Assembly: GCA_000145985.1 (NCBI GenBank)
Contig: CP002098.1
Span: forward strand, 248,001-312,000
DNA length: 64,000 nt
Direction: 5' to 3'
Origin: Ignisphaera aggregans DSM 17230
GTDB taxonomy: Archaea > Thermoproteota > Thermoprotei_A > Sulfolobales > Ignisphaeraceae
Shown: positions 17,476-26,449 of the stretch, piece by piece
Layout: the number at the start of each line of letters is the position of its first letter
Position numbering within the stretch: the stretch's first letter is position 1
Made by a program: the position numbers and the translations under genes
Notes under the pieces: generated by a model
The model's input: the letters and a program-made list of their open reading frames with translations, nothing else
What the model was told of the DNA's origin: nothing
The model's database searches: none

Positions 17476-17946
17476 GTGTCTATTGCAATAGCCGTACTGG
17501 CTTACATTGCAAATCTGTTAAACCCATTGGTTATGCTATGTGTAGCTGCTTTGACTGTTCAATCCATAGCCATCCTGGTACGCATATTCAAGTATAGTAG
17601 AAGTATGCCGTATACAAGGTTCATGCGGTTCCTTGAATTCCTTACAGCTGCAGTCGTAATCATTGGCCTATGGATCGTGATCCTCAGCGGCTCTCCAGAC
17701 GTTCGCTTCACATCTCTACTAGTTGCATTAGGGCTTACAATGCTTGCCATAGGTAAAGCGTCTATAGAGGCACCAAAACTGGATATACCTATTAAGAAAA
17801 TCAAAATCAAAATAACTTCAAAACGTCAAGGGTGTAGAGATAAAAGAACTAATATCATGCATAGCAGTGTGCTTTTCGGGAATGGGACAAGGGCTTACCT
17901 CATTTGCGTTGGAGCTACTTGTGACGTCCTGAGCAACTGCTTCTAG
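17476..17946 (+). CDS. Membrane protein, array member B, probably frameshifted at the 5' end
   Basis: The open frame from GTG 17476 gives 156 residues with about three hydrophobic helices. The true start is probably ATG 17402, which has a strong GGGGAG site and reads MTDVLTDRP before a TAA at 17444. A one-base shift between 17425 and 17443 would join it to HLYITAAIAVLDLAVSIAIA, which lines up well with the N terminus of member C (RYLVPVAVALSLAVSVALVV). Both then share an NP motif and helix pattern. The cysteine-bearing C-terminal tail after residue 115 is unlike the others and may be read-through. It is either a pseudogene or a sequence error. Confidence 0.5.
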   Translation: MSIAIAVLAYIANLLNPLVMLCVAALTVQSIAILVRIFKYSRSMPYTRFMRFLEFLTAAVVIIGLWIVILSGSPDVRFTSLLVALGLTMLAIGKASIEAPKLDIPIKKIKIKITSKRQGCRDKRTNIMHSSVLFGNGTRAYLICVGATCDVLSNCF

Positions 17947-17962
17947 AGGGGATTAAGTGTTA

Positions 17963-17978
17963 AATTTTTTTAACTGTT
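17963..17978. terminator. Hairpin with T-rich loop between array members B and C
   Basis: GTTAAA and TTTAAC form inverted arms around TTTT just after the stop of member B. This may end the upstream transcript, or provide an AT-rich promoter element for member C. Confidence 0.3.
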
Positions 17979-18008
17979 CTATACTTAAGTTATGTATGTG
18001 GTGGGTAT

Positions 18009-18410
18009 ATGTCTGGCGCGTCGATGAGTAGACTCGGACTGTGGATTGATCGGTATCTGGTTCCCGTTGCTGTAGCTCTGAGTTTAGCAGTATCTGTCGC
18101 ATTGGTTGTAGCATCTTACACTGCGGGCACTCTGTCGAACCCTGTGGCCGCGGTTGCTGCAGCCGTAATACTCGTCCTGTCAGTAGCCTCCCTAGCACTC
18201 ATACCTAGGCACGTCAGCCGCGGAAAGCTGTACACAGACTTAGTGAAGCTCCTCTACTTCACATGGATAGCCATAGTCATAAACGCTGTGCCAGGCATAG
18301 TGATCTCCGATGCTCCACCACTACCTCTATGGATAAGAATAGTATTCGCACTACTCCCTGCAGCTCCCATAGCGAAGATGATAAAACTAGTGAGAAGCCC
18401 AAACATCTAA
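18009..18410 (+). CDS. Four-helix membrane protein, array member C
   Basis: A 133-residue protein with membrane helices at about residues 15-36, 45-63, 81-97 and 105-121. After the first helix comes a SNP motif and an Ala/Val-rich second helix, then a basic loop (RHVSRGKLYTDLVK), as in members A and B. Its GC content is visibly higher than the surrounding genes (GCG, GCC, CTG and CTC codons). The ATG is preceded by GGTGGG. Function is unknown; similarity to A and B is by eye, in order of helices and motifs. Confidence 0.6.
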   Translation: MSGASMSRLGLWIDRYLVPVAVALSLAVSVALVVASYTAGTLSNPVAAVAAAVILVLSVASLALIPRHVSRGKLYTDLVKLLYFTWIAIVINAVPGIVISDAPPLPLWIRIVFALLPAAPIAKMIKLVRSPNI

Positions 18411-18733
18411 TAGCTTCAAAAACATAGTCCAAGAGCCTCCAAATATCAAAAGATTTTTTATCAATATCCATTGGTCCATCTCATCAGGTTATAGTTTCTT
18501 CAGAGGCTCTAGGACAGCTATGCAATGGTTCTGCAATCTATAGCTATGCAAGGTGGTCTAGGTGTCTCGGTACTTCTTCAGGATGTGATAGATAGTAGTC
18601 CTCGATACCTCAGTCTGTTATGCATATAGTATAATACATGATAGCAGGGATAAGATTCTAAGAGTTGCAATAGCTCTATGAATATCTCTATACCTATAGC
18701 TATATAGCAAGGATCAGATGACCTCTTATATTT
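18411..18733 (-). pseudogene. Intergenic region with an HTH protein remnant
   Basis: On the minus strand about 18617-18558 reads TEVSRTTIYHILKKYRDT then a stop, followed in frame by about 20 more codons to about 18483. SRTTIYHILKKY is a typical recognition helix of transposase or resolvase HTH domains. There is no start and no catalytic part, so this is at most a fragment of a mobile-element gene. The rest of the region shows nothing clear apart from a TATA-like CTTATATT before the GH31 gene. Confidence 0.3.
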
Positions 18734-20968
18734 GTGTTATATAGAGTTTTAGTGGTGTTAGAGTTGGTTAATGTATATGAGGTTAAGGGCTCTTTTGGAA
18801 CTACAAGAGTTGAGATATATAGACAGAATATTGTTAGGGTTGTACATATACCTAGAGATGTTGTAGATTTTGATAAGAAGAGCTTTGTTGTTATAGCTAA
18901 ACCTATAGAAATTCCCGTGGCTGTTAGTGATAGATCTGATGCACTGATAGTTAATACAGGTGTGTTAACTGTTAGAATAGATAAGGCCAATGGGTGTATC
19001 TCTATTGGTTCTGGGTCTACAACTATATTTAGAGAGTATCTATGGAGGTCAGAACCTGTTGAGATATATGGTGAAAAGACTTATCATTTTGAACAGATAT
19101 TTGAGGTTAGAGATGATGAGGGTATCTATGGACTTGGTCAACACGCTGGTTATTCCGCTCATACAGGTTATAACTATAGGGGTAGAGTAGTATATTTGGT
19201 TCAGAGAAATACGGATATAGCTATCCCATTTATGGTTTCTAGCAAGGGTTATGGAGTTCTATGGGATATGTATTCAATGGGTGTAGCAGATTTTACAAAG
19301 TCTCTAGCTAGGATATGGTTTGAAGCTGGAGATGCTCTAGATTTCTACTTCATCTATGGCCCTAGTATAGACGATGTTATCTCTGGCTATAGATGGCTAA
19401 CTGGTAAGGCAACTATGCTACCCAAATATGCATTTGGATATTGGCAGTCTAAGGAGAGATATGCTACACAGCAGGAGCTTATATCTACAGCTAAGATGTT
19501 TAGGGATAGAGATATACCTATAGATATAATAGTTCAGGATTGGCGCTACTGGGGGAAGTATGGCTGGAATGCATTTAAGTTTGATGAAAATGACTATCCA
19601 AATCCTAGGGAGATGGTAAAAGAGTTACATGATATTAATATAAGGTTAGTTATATCTATATGGCCAATATTTGGTGAGGAGACGGAGATTATTAAGGAGG
19701 CAGAGAAGATTGGATGTATATTTAGAGGTACAGGACTTCTAAATGTGTTTAAAGATGAGTGTAGAGAGTGGTTCTGGAGGAAAATAGAGGAGGTATTCTT
19801 TAGTATTGGTATAGATGGTTGGTGGTTAGATGCATCAGAACCTGAGGTAAGACCCCTACTCATCTATACAACATGGCAGAGAGAACTAGATACTGAGCGC
19901 TATGGAAAGATGTTTAAATACATTAATCTATATCCACTTCTTGAGACAAAAGCTGTTTATGAAGGTCAAAGAAGTGTATCTAATAAGAGGGTCTTGATAC
20001 TAACTAGATCTGGATTTCTAGGTATACAGAGATATGGCGTTATTAACTGGTCTGGGGATATAACAGGTGATTGGACAACATTTAGAACACAGATATGGGC
20101 AGGTCTAAACTATTGTGCATCAGGACTACCTTATTGGACAACAGATATAGGAGGATTCTTTAGCGGTAATCCAGATACTGAGGGCTATAGAGAACTATTC
20201 ATTAGATGGCTTCAATGGGGTGTCTTCTGCCCTATATTCAGAGTACACGGAACATATTATCCTAAAGAGCCATGGAGATTCGGTTCAGAGGCAGAGAAAA
20301 TAATTGTTAAGTATATAAGGCTACGATATAGGTTATTACCATATATATACTCACTTGTATGGAAGGTATACAATAATGGCTATACTATTATGAGACCACT
20401 ATTCTTTGACTATAGAGATGATCCAGAGGTTCTAAATATCGATGACCAGTTTATGTTTGGTCCATACATACTTGTGAGTCCGATAACAACACCATCAACA
20501 TATGAAAGAGAGATATATCTACCAAAAGGTCTATGGTATGATTTCTGGAGTGGAGAACTATTGGAACACGGATTCCACAAGGTTAAAGCTCCTATAGATA
20601 TAATTCCACTCCATGTAAAGGCAGGTGCAATTCTACCCCTAGCACCAATATCAACTAGATATTCTATGCAGAAAATAGATGAGATAGAGCTGAGAATCTA
20701 TAGAGGTAGATCAACAGTATTTACACTATATGAAGATGATGGAGAGACCTATGACTATGAAAAAGGGATATATGCACTTATACCAATAGAATGGGATGAA
20801 GACAATCAAAAATTGATAATACATGGTAAACAAGGATCATATGAGATACCAGAGATAAAGTTTAAAGTGGTATGGGTTAGAAGAGGAAAGGGAGTGGGTA
20901 TTGAAGAATCAGAACCAGATACTATAGCTAGATACCAAGGTGAAAAAATTGTGGTTAGCAAACCATAG
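18734..20968 (+). CDS. GH31 alpha-glycosidase, probably alpha-xylosidase
   Basis: A 744-residue glycoside hydrolase family 31 enzyme that releases alpha-linked glucose or xylose from the non-reducing end. The catalytic nucleophile is the Asp of GWWLDASEPE near residue 366 and the acid/base is the Asp of WSGDITGDW near 442. The YicI/XylS-like length and the VQDWRYWGKYGWNAF segment recall crenarchaeal alpha-xylosidases, which act with a beta-glycosidase on xyloglucan pieces. There is no signal peptide, so it is intracellular. It leads a run of three hydrolase genes. GTG 18734 is the longest start; the TATA position suggests GTG 18755 may be the real one. Confidence 0.9.
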   Translation: MLYRVLVVLELVNVYEVKGSFGTTRVEIYRQNIVRVVHIPRDVVDFDKKSFVVIAKPIEIPVAVSDRSDALIVNTGVLTVRIDKANGCISIGSGSTTIFREYLWRSEPVEIYGEKTYHFEQIFEVRDDEGIYGLGQHAGYSAHTGYNYRGRVVYLVQRNTDIAIPFMVSSKGYGVLWDMYSMGVADFTKSLARIWFEAGDALDFYFIYGPSIDDVISGYRWLTGKATMLPKYAFGYWQSKERYATQQELISTAKMFRDRDIPIDIIVQDWRYWGKYGWNAFKFDENDYPNPREMVKELHDINIRLVISIWPIFGEETEIIKEAEKIGCIFRGTGLLNVFKDECREWFWRKIEEVFFSIGIDGWWLDASEPEVRPLLIYTTWQRELDTERYGKMFKYINLYPLLETKAVYEGQRSVSNKRVLILTRSGFLGIQRYGVINWSGDITGDWTTFRTQIWAGLNYCASGLPYWTTDIGGFFSGNPDTEGYRELFIRWLQWGVFCPIFRVHGTYYPKEPWRFGSEAEKIIVKYIRLRYRLLPYIYSLVWKVYNNGYTIMRPLFFDYRDDPEVLNIDDQFMFGPYILVSPITTPSTYEREIYLPKGLWYDFWSGELLEHGFHKVKAPIDIIPLHVKAGAILPLAPISTRYSMQKIDEIELRIYRGRSTVFTLYEDDGETYDYEKGIYALIPIEWDEDNQKLIIHGKQGSYEIPEIKFKVVWVRRGKGVGIEESEPDTIARYQGEKIVVSKP

Positions 20969-21172
20969 ACACCTCATTCCAGTTATAACCATTTTTATAT
21001 GATTTTTATTGAAAATCTATTAGAAACAAATGCAATGTTTCATATAGCTACTTAGTGAAGGATGGAGATATAAAAGGATAATTATAGATATTAATTTGGT
21101 CAATACCTGTAGATAATAGCTAGATATAAGCTTATAATTATTATTTATTGTATTGTTCTTTTGGGTTGTGTT

Positions 21173-23251
21173 ATGGATATAAAGCTTGTTAGAGTAAAAT
21201 TTGCTGATGGCTCTATTGAGGAATGTAGTGAGAAGATAGTTGAGGGGAATATATATAGATATGTGTGTAGAAGTGGTGAGGTACAGGTAGAGATTTACGA
21301 TGAATTAATATCTCTTTCAGCTGATTTTGTAAGACCTTTAAATGGTTTTGAGCCTATAGAGATACTCTTTGATGTCGTGGTTAACTCTAGGCTTTTAGTA
21401 TTGACAACACATATAGATGTGGGGCAGATATATGGACCAGGATTTGGGTATTACAATGCTTTAGCTGTTGATAGAACTCCTACAGTTGAGAAGCCCTCTG
21501 ATGCACCTATATATCCACCGAAGTTTAGAGATATAGATCATATAACATATACATTTGGAATTCCGTGTTGGACATATTCCATAGTTATTGAGAAGCCAAT
21601 GGATATACCTAAGTATAGTGTATTTACATTGTTTAAACAGGGAGATGAATATATAGCTATTCTTACTCTTAGCAATAACTATATAACTTCTTATCTTGGT
21701 GATGGTCTAAAGATTGTTGTTTTTATAGGTAGAGAGGAGTATAGTGTGCCAAAGAGTTGGATAGTGGCTATAGGTAGAGATTCTGATCCATATAGAGCTA
21801 TAGAGAGGTGTGTATATAGTGCTTCAAAGGTCTGTGGCTTTAGGCTTAGAAAGGATAAGAGAAGACCTCTATTCCTAGATGGGCTTGGCTGGTGTTCGTG
21901 GAATGCACTGCTAGTAGATGATCTATCTCATGATAATGTTATTAAAATAGTGAAGGGTTTACTATCAAGAGGTGTTCCAGTATCATGGGTTATTATAGAT
22001 GATGGTTGGCAAAAAGATCTTAGAAAGGGTAGGGAATGGTTTACAAGAGTATTACAAGAGCTTAAAGCTGATGAAAAGAAGTTTCCAGATGGCTTAGCGA
22101 AAACAGTTAGTGAGTTAAAGAATATGGGTATAAAGTATGTAGGTCTTTGGCATACAATAAATATTCATTGGAGTGGTTGTGAGGAAAATGTTTTGAGGGT
22201 TCTTGGTGTTGATGGATATAGATTTCCATATACGAAATCATATGTCCCTCCACCACATATGGATAAAGCATATCAATTCTATGACAAATTCTTTAGATGG
22301 GTAAAGTCTAATGGCTTCGACTTTGTTAAGATAGATAATCAGTGGAGTATCCATGCATTATACTGGAGCTCTATACCTGTAGGAGAAGCTGCAAGAAATA
22401 TTGAATTTGCTATGCAACTAGCATTAGAAGATAATAAACTTGATGTTCTGAATTGTATGTCTATGGCACCAGAAAACTATTGCAACTTTGTATTGAGTAA
22501 CGCTATGAGGGTATCCATAGACTATATCCCGTTCTGGAAAGCTGATGCAAAGCTACATACAATGTTCAGTATCTATAATGCTCTAGTCTTTAGCCATATT
22601 GCTTATCCAGATTATGATATGTGGATAACATATGATCCCTATGCAATAATTCATGCAGTTTCAAGAATCTTTAGTGGTGGACCTATATATATTACAGATA
22701 GACATCCTGAGAAAACAGATGTAGAATTGCTTAAGAAGATAGTTCTACCTACAGGTGAGGTCATTAAAACAGATGAACCAGGGCTACCAACAAGAGATAT
22801 ATTATTGAGAGATCCATATAATGAGCCAGTACTGCTCAAGATAGCTTCGAGAATAGGCAATAGTTTTGTATTAGCGTTATTCAATATTAATAGAGATGAT
22901 AGGGAGATAAATGAGGAGATATCTTTAAATATATTACCGTATAGGGTAGACCATGAAAAATATGTATACTATAAGGTATTTAAAGGAGAGAAAGGGGTAA
23001 TAGATAGGAATGGCACAATAGAGATAGCATTGAAACCCCTTGAAACTGAGATAATTGTATTTAGCCCTATAGAAAATGGGAAAAGTGTTATAGGTTTAAA
23101 AGAATATCTTCTACCGCCATATCCAATAAACATAGTTAATATCAATGGTAGAATCATTGTCAAGCCAAAGGTGGGCGGAACTCTTATATATTATAAAGAT
23201 GGTGGGTTTGTGGAACAAATAGTTGATAGAGATCAGATAGTAGAGCTATGA
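21173..23251 (+). CDS. GH36-type alpha-galactosidase / raffinose synthase-like
   Basis: About 692 residues of the Sip1/raffinose synthase branch of GH36, to which the crenarchaeal alpha-galactosidases belong. The barrel starts with LDGLGWCSWNAL, followed by WVIIDDGWQ and GIKYVGLWHT. The nucleophile is the Asp in DFVKIDNQW near residue 388, and a second acidic site lies around RVSIDYIPFW. The likely role is removal of alpha-galactose from plant oligosaccharides. No signal peptide is present. ATG 21173 is preferred over TTG 21161; a TATA-like TTATAATTATT lies about 40 bases upstream, so it has its own promoter. Confidence 0.87.
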   Translation: MDIKLVRVKFADGSIEECSEKIVEGNIYRYVCRSGEVQVEIYDELISLSADFVRPLNGFEPIEILFDVVVNSRLLVLTTHIDVGQIYGPGFGYYNALAVDRTPTVEKPSDAPIYPPKFRDIDHITYTFGIPCWTYSIVIEKPMDIPKYSVFTLFKQGDEYIAILTLSNNYITSYLGDGLKIVVFIGREEYSVPKSWIVAIGRDSDPYRAIERCVYSASKVCGFRLRKDKRRPLFLDGLGWCSWNALLVDDLSHDNVIKIVKGLLSRGVPVSWVIIDDGWQKDLRKGREWFTRVLQELKADEKKFPDGLAKTVSELKNMGIKYVGLWHTINIHWSGCEENVLRVLGVDGYRFPYTKSYVPPPHMDKAYQFYDKFFRWVKSNGFDFVKIDNQWSIHALYWSSIPVGEAARNIEFAMQLALEDNKLDVLNCMSMAPENYCNFVLSNAMRVSIDYIPFWKADAKLHTMFSIYNALVFSHIAYPDYDMWITYDPYAIIHAVSRIFSGGPIYITDRHPEKTDVELLKKIVLPTGEVIKTDEPGLPTRDILLRDPYNEPVLLKIASRIGNSFVLALFNINRDDREINEEISLNILPYRVDHEKYVYYKVFKGEKGVIDRNGTIEIALKPLETEIIVFSPIENGKSVIGLKEYLLPPYPINIVNINGRIIVKPKVGGTLIYYKDGGFVEQIVDRDQIVEL

Positions 23252-23279
23252 TTATATAATTTCATGAAAATTTATTTTT

Positions 23280-25268
23280 ATGAACATAATAGAATTTTGT
23301 GTGTCTCAAATGGTTGAGATAATTAGAAGAAACAACATTATTTTATCTAATGGAAAATTCAAATTTTTACTAGGTGTGAATTACTGGCCTAGGAAGCTCA
23401 ATATTAGGATGTGGAGGGACTGGGATGAGAATGCCATTAGAGAAGATTTAAAGCTGATGAAGGAATTGGGTATTAGAGCTATAAGATTCTTTATAAAGAA
23501 TGAGGATTTTGCTGATGAAAATACTAATGTTAGAGATGATGCTATAGCTAAGCTTAGAAAGTTTCTAGATATGTTGCATGAAAATGGTATTATAGGTTTT
23601 CCAACTCTTATAGTAGGGCATATGAGTGGTAAAAACTGGGTTATTCCATGGACATCATTCGACGATCTATATAAGTCTAACAGCATTGAAAAGACAATGA
23701 GATTTATTGAACATATTGTTAAAACATTTAAGGATCATCCAGCTATAGGTGGATGGATCCTAAGCAATGAGCTAAGCCTTGTTAAAAAAGCTTCTAATAG
23801 AGATGAAGCCTTAGCTCTTCTGAGAGCATATTCAAAGACTGTTAAGTCTATTGATAATAAACACATTATCTCCTCTGGAGATGTACCTGATTCATATATG
23901 CAGGAAACACCAAATGTAAGAGAACTTGTTGATTATATAGGCCCCCATCTCTATCTATATGATAGTGATCTTGCTAGACATGGATATATGTATAGCGCAT
24001 TACTAGAGCTCTTCTCAAATGATAACGATATACCTATAATACTGGAAGAATTTGGTTTTAGTACACATCAGTTCTCTGAGGAATCCCAAGCTAGATTCAT
24101 AAATGAGATACTCTATACAGCTCTAGCTAAGGGAGCTTCAGGAGCATTTATATGGTGCTTCTCTGACTTTATGCATGAATCTGATCCTCCATATGAATGG
24201 AGACCTCTAGAACTCGGATTTGGTATCATAAGAAAAGATGGATCGCTGAAACCTAGTGCTGATATTGTTAAGAGATTCTCGAAGGATTTAGAGAGACTTG
24301 AGGATATGGGTATAAATGAGAGATATGAGAGATATATCGATACATCTATAATAGTTCCATACTATCTATTCAAAGACTATGAATTTATATGGTATAAGAA
24401 TGCACTTGGATTTTGGGGAGTGGTACAACCGATTATAGCTTCATATATCATCTCTAAAGCTGCTGGGCTTCAGACATCAATGATATATGAATTAGATATA
24501 GAGAGAAAGGCTAGGGATAAAAAGATGCTTATAATGCCCTCAACAATAACAGCACTTGCATCAACATGGAGAAAGCTTCTGGGGTATGTAGAAGATGGTG
24601 GAAATCTATATGTATCGATGGTAAGAGGTGTAGGAATGCTAAAAGCACTTCATGAATCACCTACACATCTATGGGGAGAGCTATTTGGTGTTGAAAATAC
24701 TTTAGAAGTAGGATCCGTAGGACAGAAATATGTAAATCAGATAAATATAGTATTTGCAAAAGATTTTGGTGTAATGAGAAAGGGAGATACGATATCTCTT
24801 AACATTATGGAACCTATATATACATATAAGGCAAGAGCTATAGATGCAGATGTTATTGCTGAAGATAGTGAGGGAAGACCAGTTATATTTAGGGTGAGAA
24901 GAGGGAAAGGAAATGTATATCTAAATCTATTACCCATTGAAATAGCTTTAGCTAGAAGTGATATAGTTGATTGGAGCTCAAATATACATAGGCTCTATGA
25001 ATCGATAGCCCTAGACATAGGTATTGAACCACTGTATAGATCAAGTGATCCAGAGGTTGAGGTGAATATATACACAGGTGGAGATAGTGATATAGTAATA
25101 GCTGTTAACCATGGCAAGACGAAAAGCTGTACAATAGCATCAAAGAGAAGTATTTTGGAAGCACTAAAGATAGGTGGTGATGGAGATCTAATATCAGTGG
25201 CCAGCAGATCTATAGATATTAAGTTATATGAAAAATCATCAATAGTACTACTTATAAAGAGACAATAG
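23280..25268 (+). CDS. GH5-type (clan A) glycoside hydrolase, mannanase/cellulase-like
   Basis: A 662-residue protein with an N-terminal TIM barrel of about 330 residues. The acid/base Glu is in GGWILSNE near 164 and the nucleophile Glu is in IILEEFGF near 257, both at the ends of strands 4 and 7 as in clan A. The C-terminal half (about 340-660), with a glutamine-amidotransferase-like segment (LYVSMVRGVGM), resembles the trimerisation region of beta-galactosidase-type enzymes. It is likely active on beta-mannosides or beta-glucosides. ATG 23280 is used; ATG 23310 is an alternative. No signal peptide is seen. It is 28 bases downstream of the GH36 gene and probably co-transcribed. Confidence 0.83.
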   Translation: MNIIEFCVSQMVEIIRRNNIILSNGKFKFLLGVNYWPRKLNIRMWRDWDENAIREDLKLMKELGIRAIRFFIKNEDFADENTNVRDDAIAKLRKFLDMLHENGIIGFPTLIVGHMSGKNWVIPWTSFDDLYKSNSIEKTMRFIEHIVKTFKDHPAIGGWILSNELSLVKKASNRDEALALLRAYSKTVKSIDNKHIISSGDVPDSYMQETPNVRELVDYIGPHLYLYDSDLARHGYMYSALLELFSNDNDIPIILEEFGFSTHQFSEESQARFINEILYTALAKGASGAFIWCFSDFMHESDPPYEWRPLELGFGIIRKDGSLKPSADIVKRFSKDLERLEDMGINERYERYIDTSIIVPYYLFKDYEFIWYKNALGFWGVVQPIIASYIISKAAGLQTSMIYELDIERKARDKKMLIMPSTITALASTWRKLLGYVEDGGNLYVSMVRGVGMLKALHESPTHLWGELFGVENTLEVGSVGQKYVNQINIVFAKDFGVMRKGDTISLNIMEPIYTYKARAIDADVIAEDSEGRPVIFRVRRGKGNVYLNLLPIEIALARSDIVDWSSNIHRLYESIALDIGIEPLYRSSDPEVEVNIYTGGDSDIVIAVNHGKTKSCTIASKRSILEALKIGGDGDLISVASRSIDIKLYEKSSIVLLIKRQ

Positions 25269-25384
25269 CATCTAGTTAAATAGCTCTTTATCAAATAATT
25301 CGATTACCGTCTCCCTATATCTTTAAACCTCTACTTAGTGAATTAGAAATAATTTCATTTGAAGAAATGTTTGGTTTAAGAAAT

Positions 25385-25413
25385 AGGGTTGTAGCTACCG
25401 GGATAGCTACCCT
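25385..25413. terminator. Hairpin between convergent genes
   Basis: GTAGCTA at 25391-25397 pairs with TAGCTAC at 25404-25410 around a CCGGGA loop, and AGG/CCT extend the stem past a bulge. It lies between the stop of the GH5 gene and the stop of the alcohol dehydrogenase, a good place for a two-way terminator. Confidence 0.5.
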
Positions 25414-25426
25414 AATCATAATTAAT

Positions 25427-26449
25427 TTAGAATACTGATACAATTTTTATTGCATTTCTTGGTATGTTTCCCTTCAATATATCTAGAATTTCCATTAGAC
25501 TCACTCTATGGGTAATTATATCGTTTACCGATATTATATTAGCTCTCAATATATCTAGGGCTCTATACATAGTATATGGATTGACGAAGCTTCCAATAAT
25601 AGATATCTCCTTTCTATATACATCAAACAACCTTATACCGACTTCAGATTCTCTCGGTGGAACTCCAAACACTAGAATCCTACCTGAATATCCAACAATT
25701 TTTAATGCTTGTTTAAATGCCTCTAGACTACCTGAAGCCTCAACTACAATGTCAATACCATATCTATTTACCTCATCTATAATAGCTTTAGAGATGTCTA
25801 TATCCCTAGGGTTATAGACATAATCAGCACTAAGTTTCTTAGCAACCTCAAGTCTATAGTCATTGATATCAAATACAACTATTTTTGAAGCTCCAAAATG
25901 TCTAAGGAGCTGTAGAAACATAAGACCTATAGGGCCTGCACCAAAGATAGCTATAGTTTTTCCTATAGCCATACCAATTCTATCAATTCCATGAATTATA
26001 CATGCAAGTGGCTCTGTAAGCGATGCAGCTTCAAATGATAGATCTCTCGGCATTATATAGACATTTTCCTGTGGAACTAGAGCATATTCTGCAAATCCAC
26101 CATTGAGTGTAACACCAATTCCCTGCCAATTTTCACAGAGGTGCTTCATTCCAGATCTACAGTAGTAGCATCTTCCACACGATATATTTGGATCTATAAC
26201 AACTCTATCTCCTTTTCTAACCATATCAACATTTTTACCTGTATCTATAACCTCTCCAGAAAACTCATGGCCAGGTATTATAGGGTATTTAGCTAGAAAT
26301 TCACCTTCATATATATGTCTATCAGTTTGACATAGTCCACAGGCTCTAACCCTAACTAAAACCTCATTATCTCTAGGCTCAGGTATATCTACATCTCTCA
26401 CCTCTGCCTTACGAGGCTCTATTATTACTAATGCCTTCATAATACTCAT
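25427..26449 (-). CDS. Zinc-dependent alcohol/polyol dehydrogenase (MDR family)
   Basis: A 340-residue medium-chain dehydrogenase. The catalytic zinc ligands are Cys40 (GLCQTD), His61 and Glu62 (GHEFSGEV); the structural zinc ligands are Cys91, 94, 97 and 105. The nucleotide fold has IAIFGAGPIGLMFLQLL and an Asp-ended second strand (VVFDIND), which predicts NAD rather than NADP. It resembles sorbitol, threonine and archaeal sugar dehydrogenases, and the substrate is unclear. The start overlaps the end of the glycerol dehydrogenase gene by 4 bases, so the two are coupled; together they may oxidise polyols or keep redox balance during sugar use. Confidence 0.9.
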   Translation of the reverse strand: MSIMKALVIIEPRKAEVRDVDIPEPRDNEVLVRVRACGLCQTDRHIYEGEFLAKYPIIPGHEFSGEVIDTGKNVDMVRKGDRVVIDPNISCGRCYYCRSGMKHLCENWQGIGVTLNGGFAEYALVPQENVYIMPRDLSFEAASLTEPLACIIHGIDRIGMAIGKTIAIFGAGPIGLMFLQLLRHFGASKIVVFDINDYRLEVAKKLSADYVYNPRDIDISKAIIDEVNRYGIDIVVEASGSLEAFKQALKIVGYSGRILVFGVPPRESEVGIRLFDVYRKEISIIGSFVNPYTMYRALDILRANIISVNDIITHRVSLMEILDILKGNIPRNAIKIVSVF

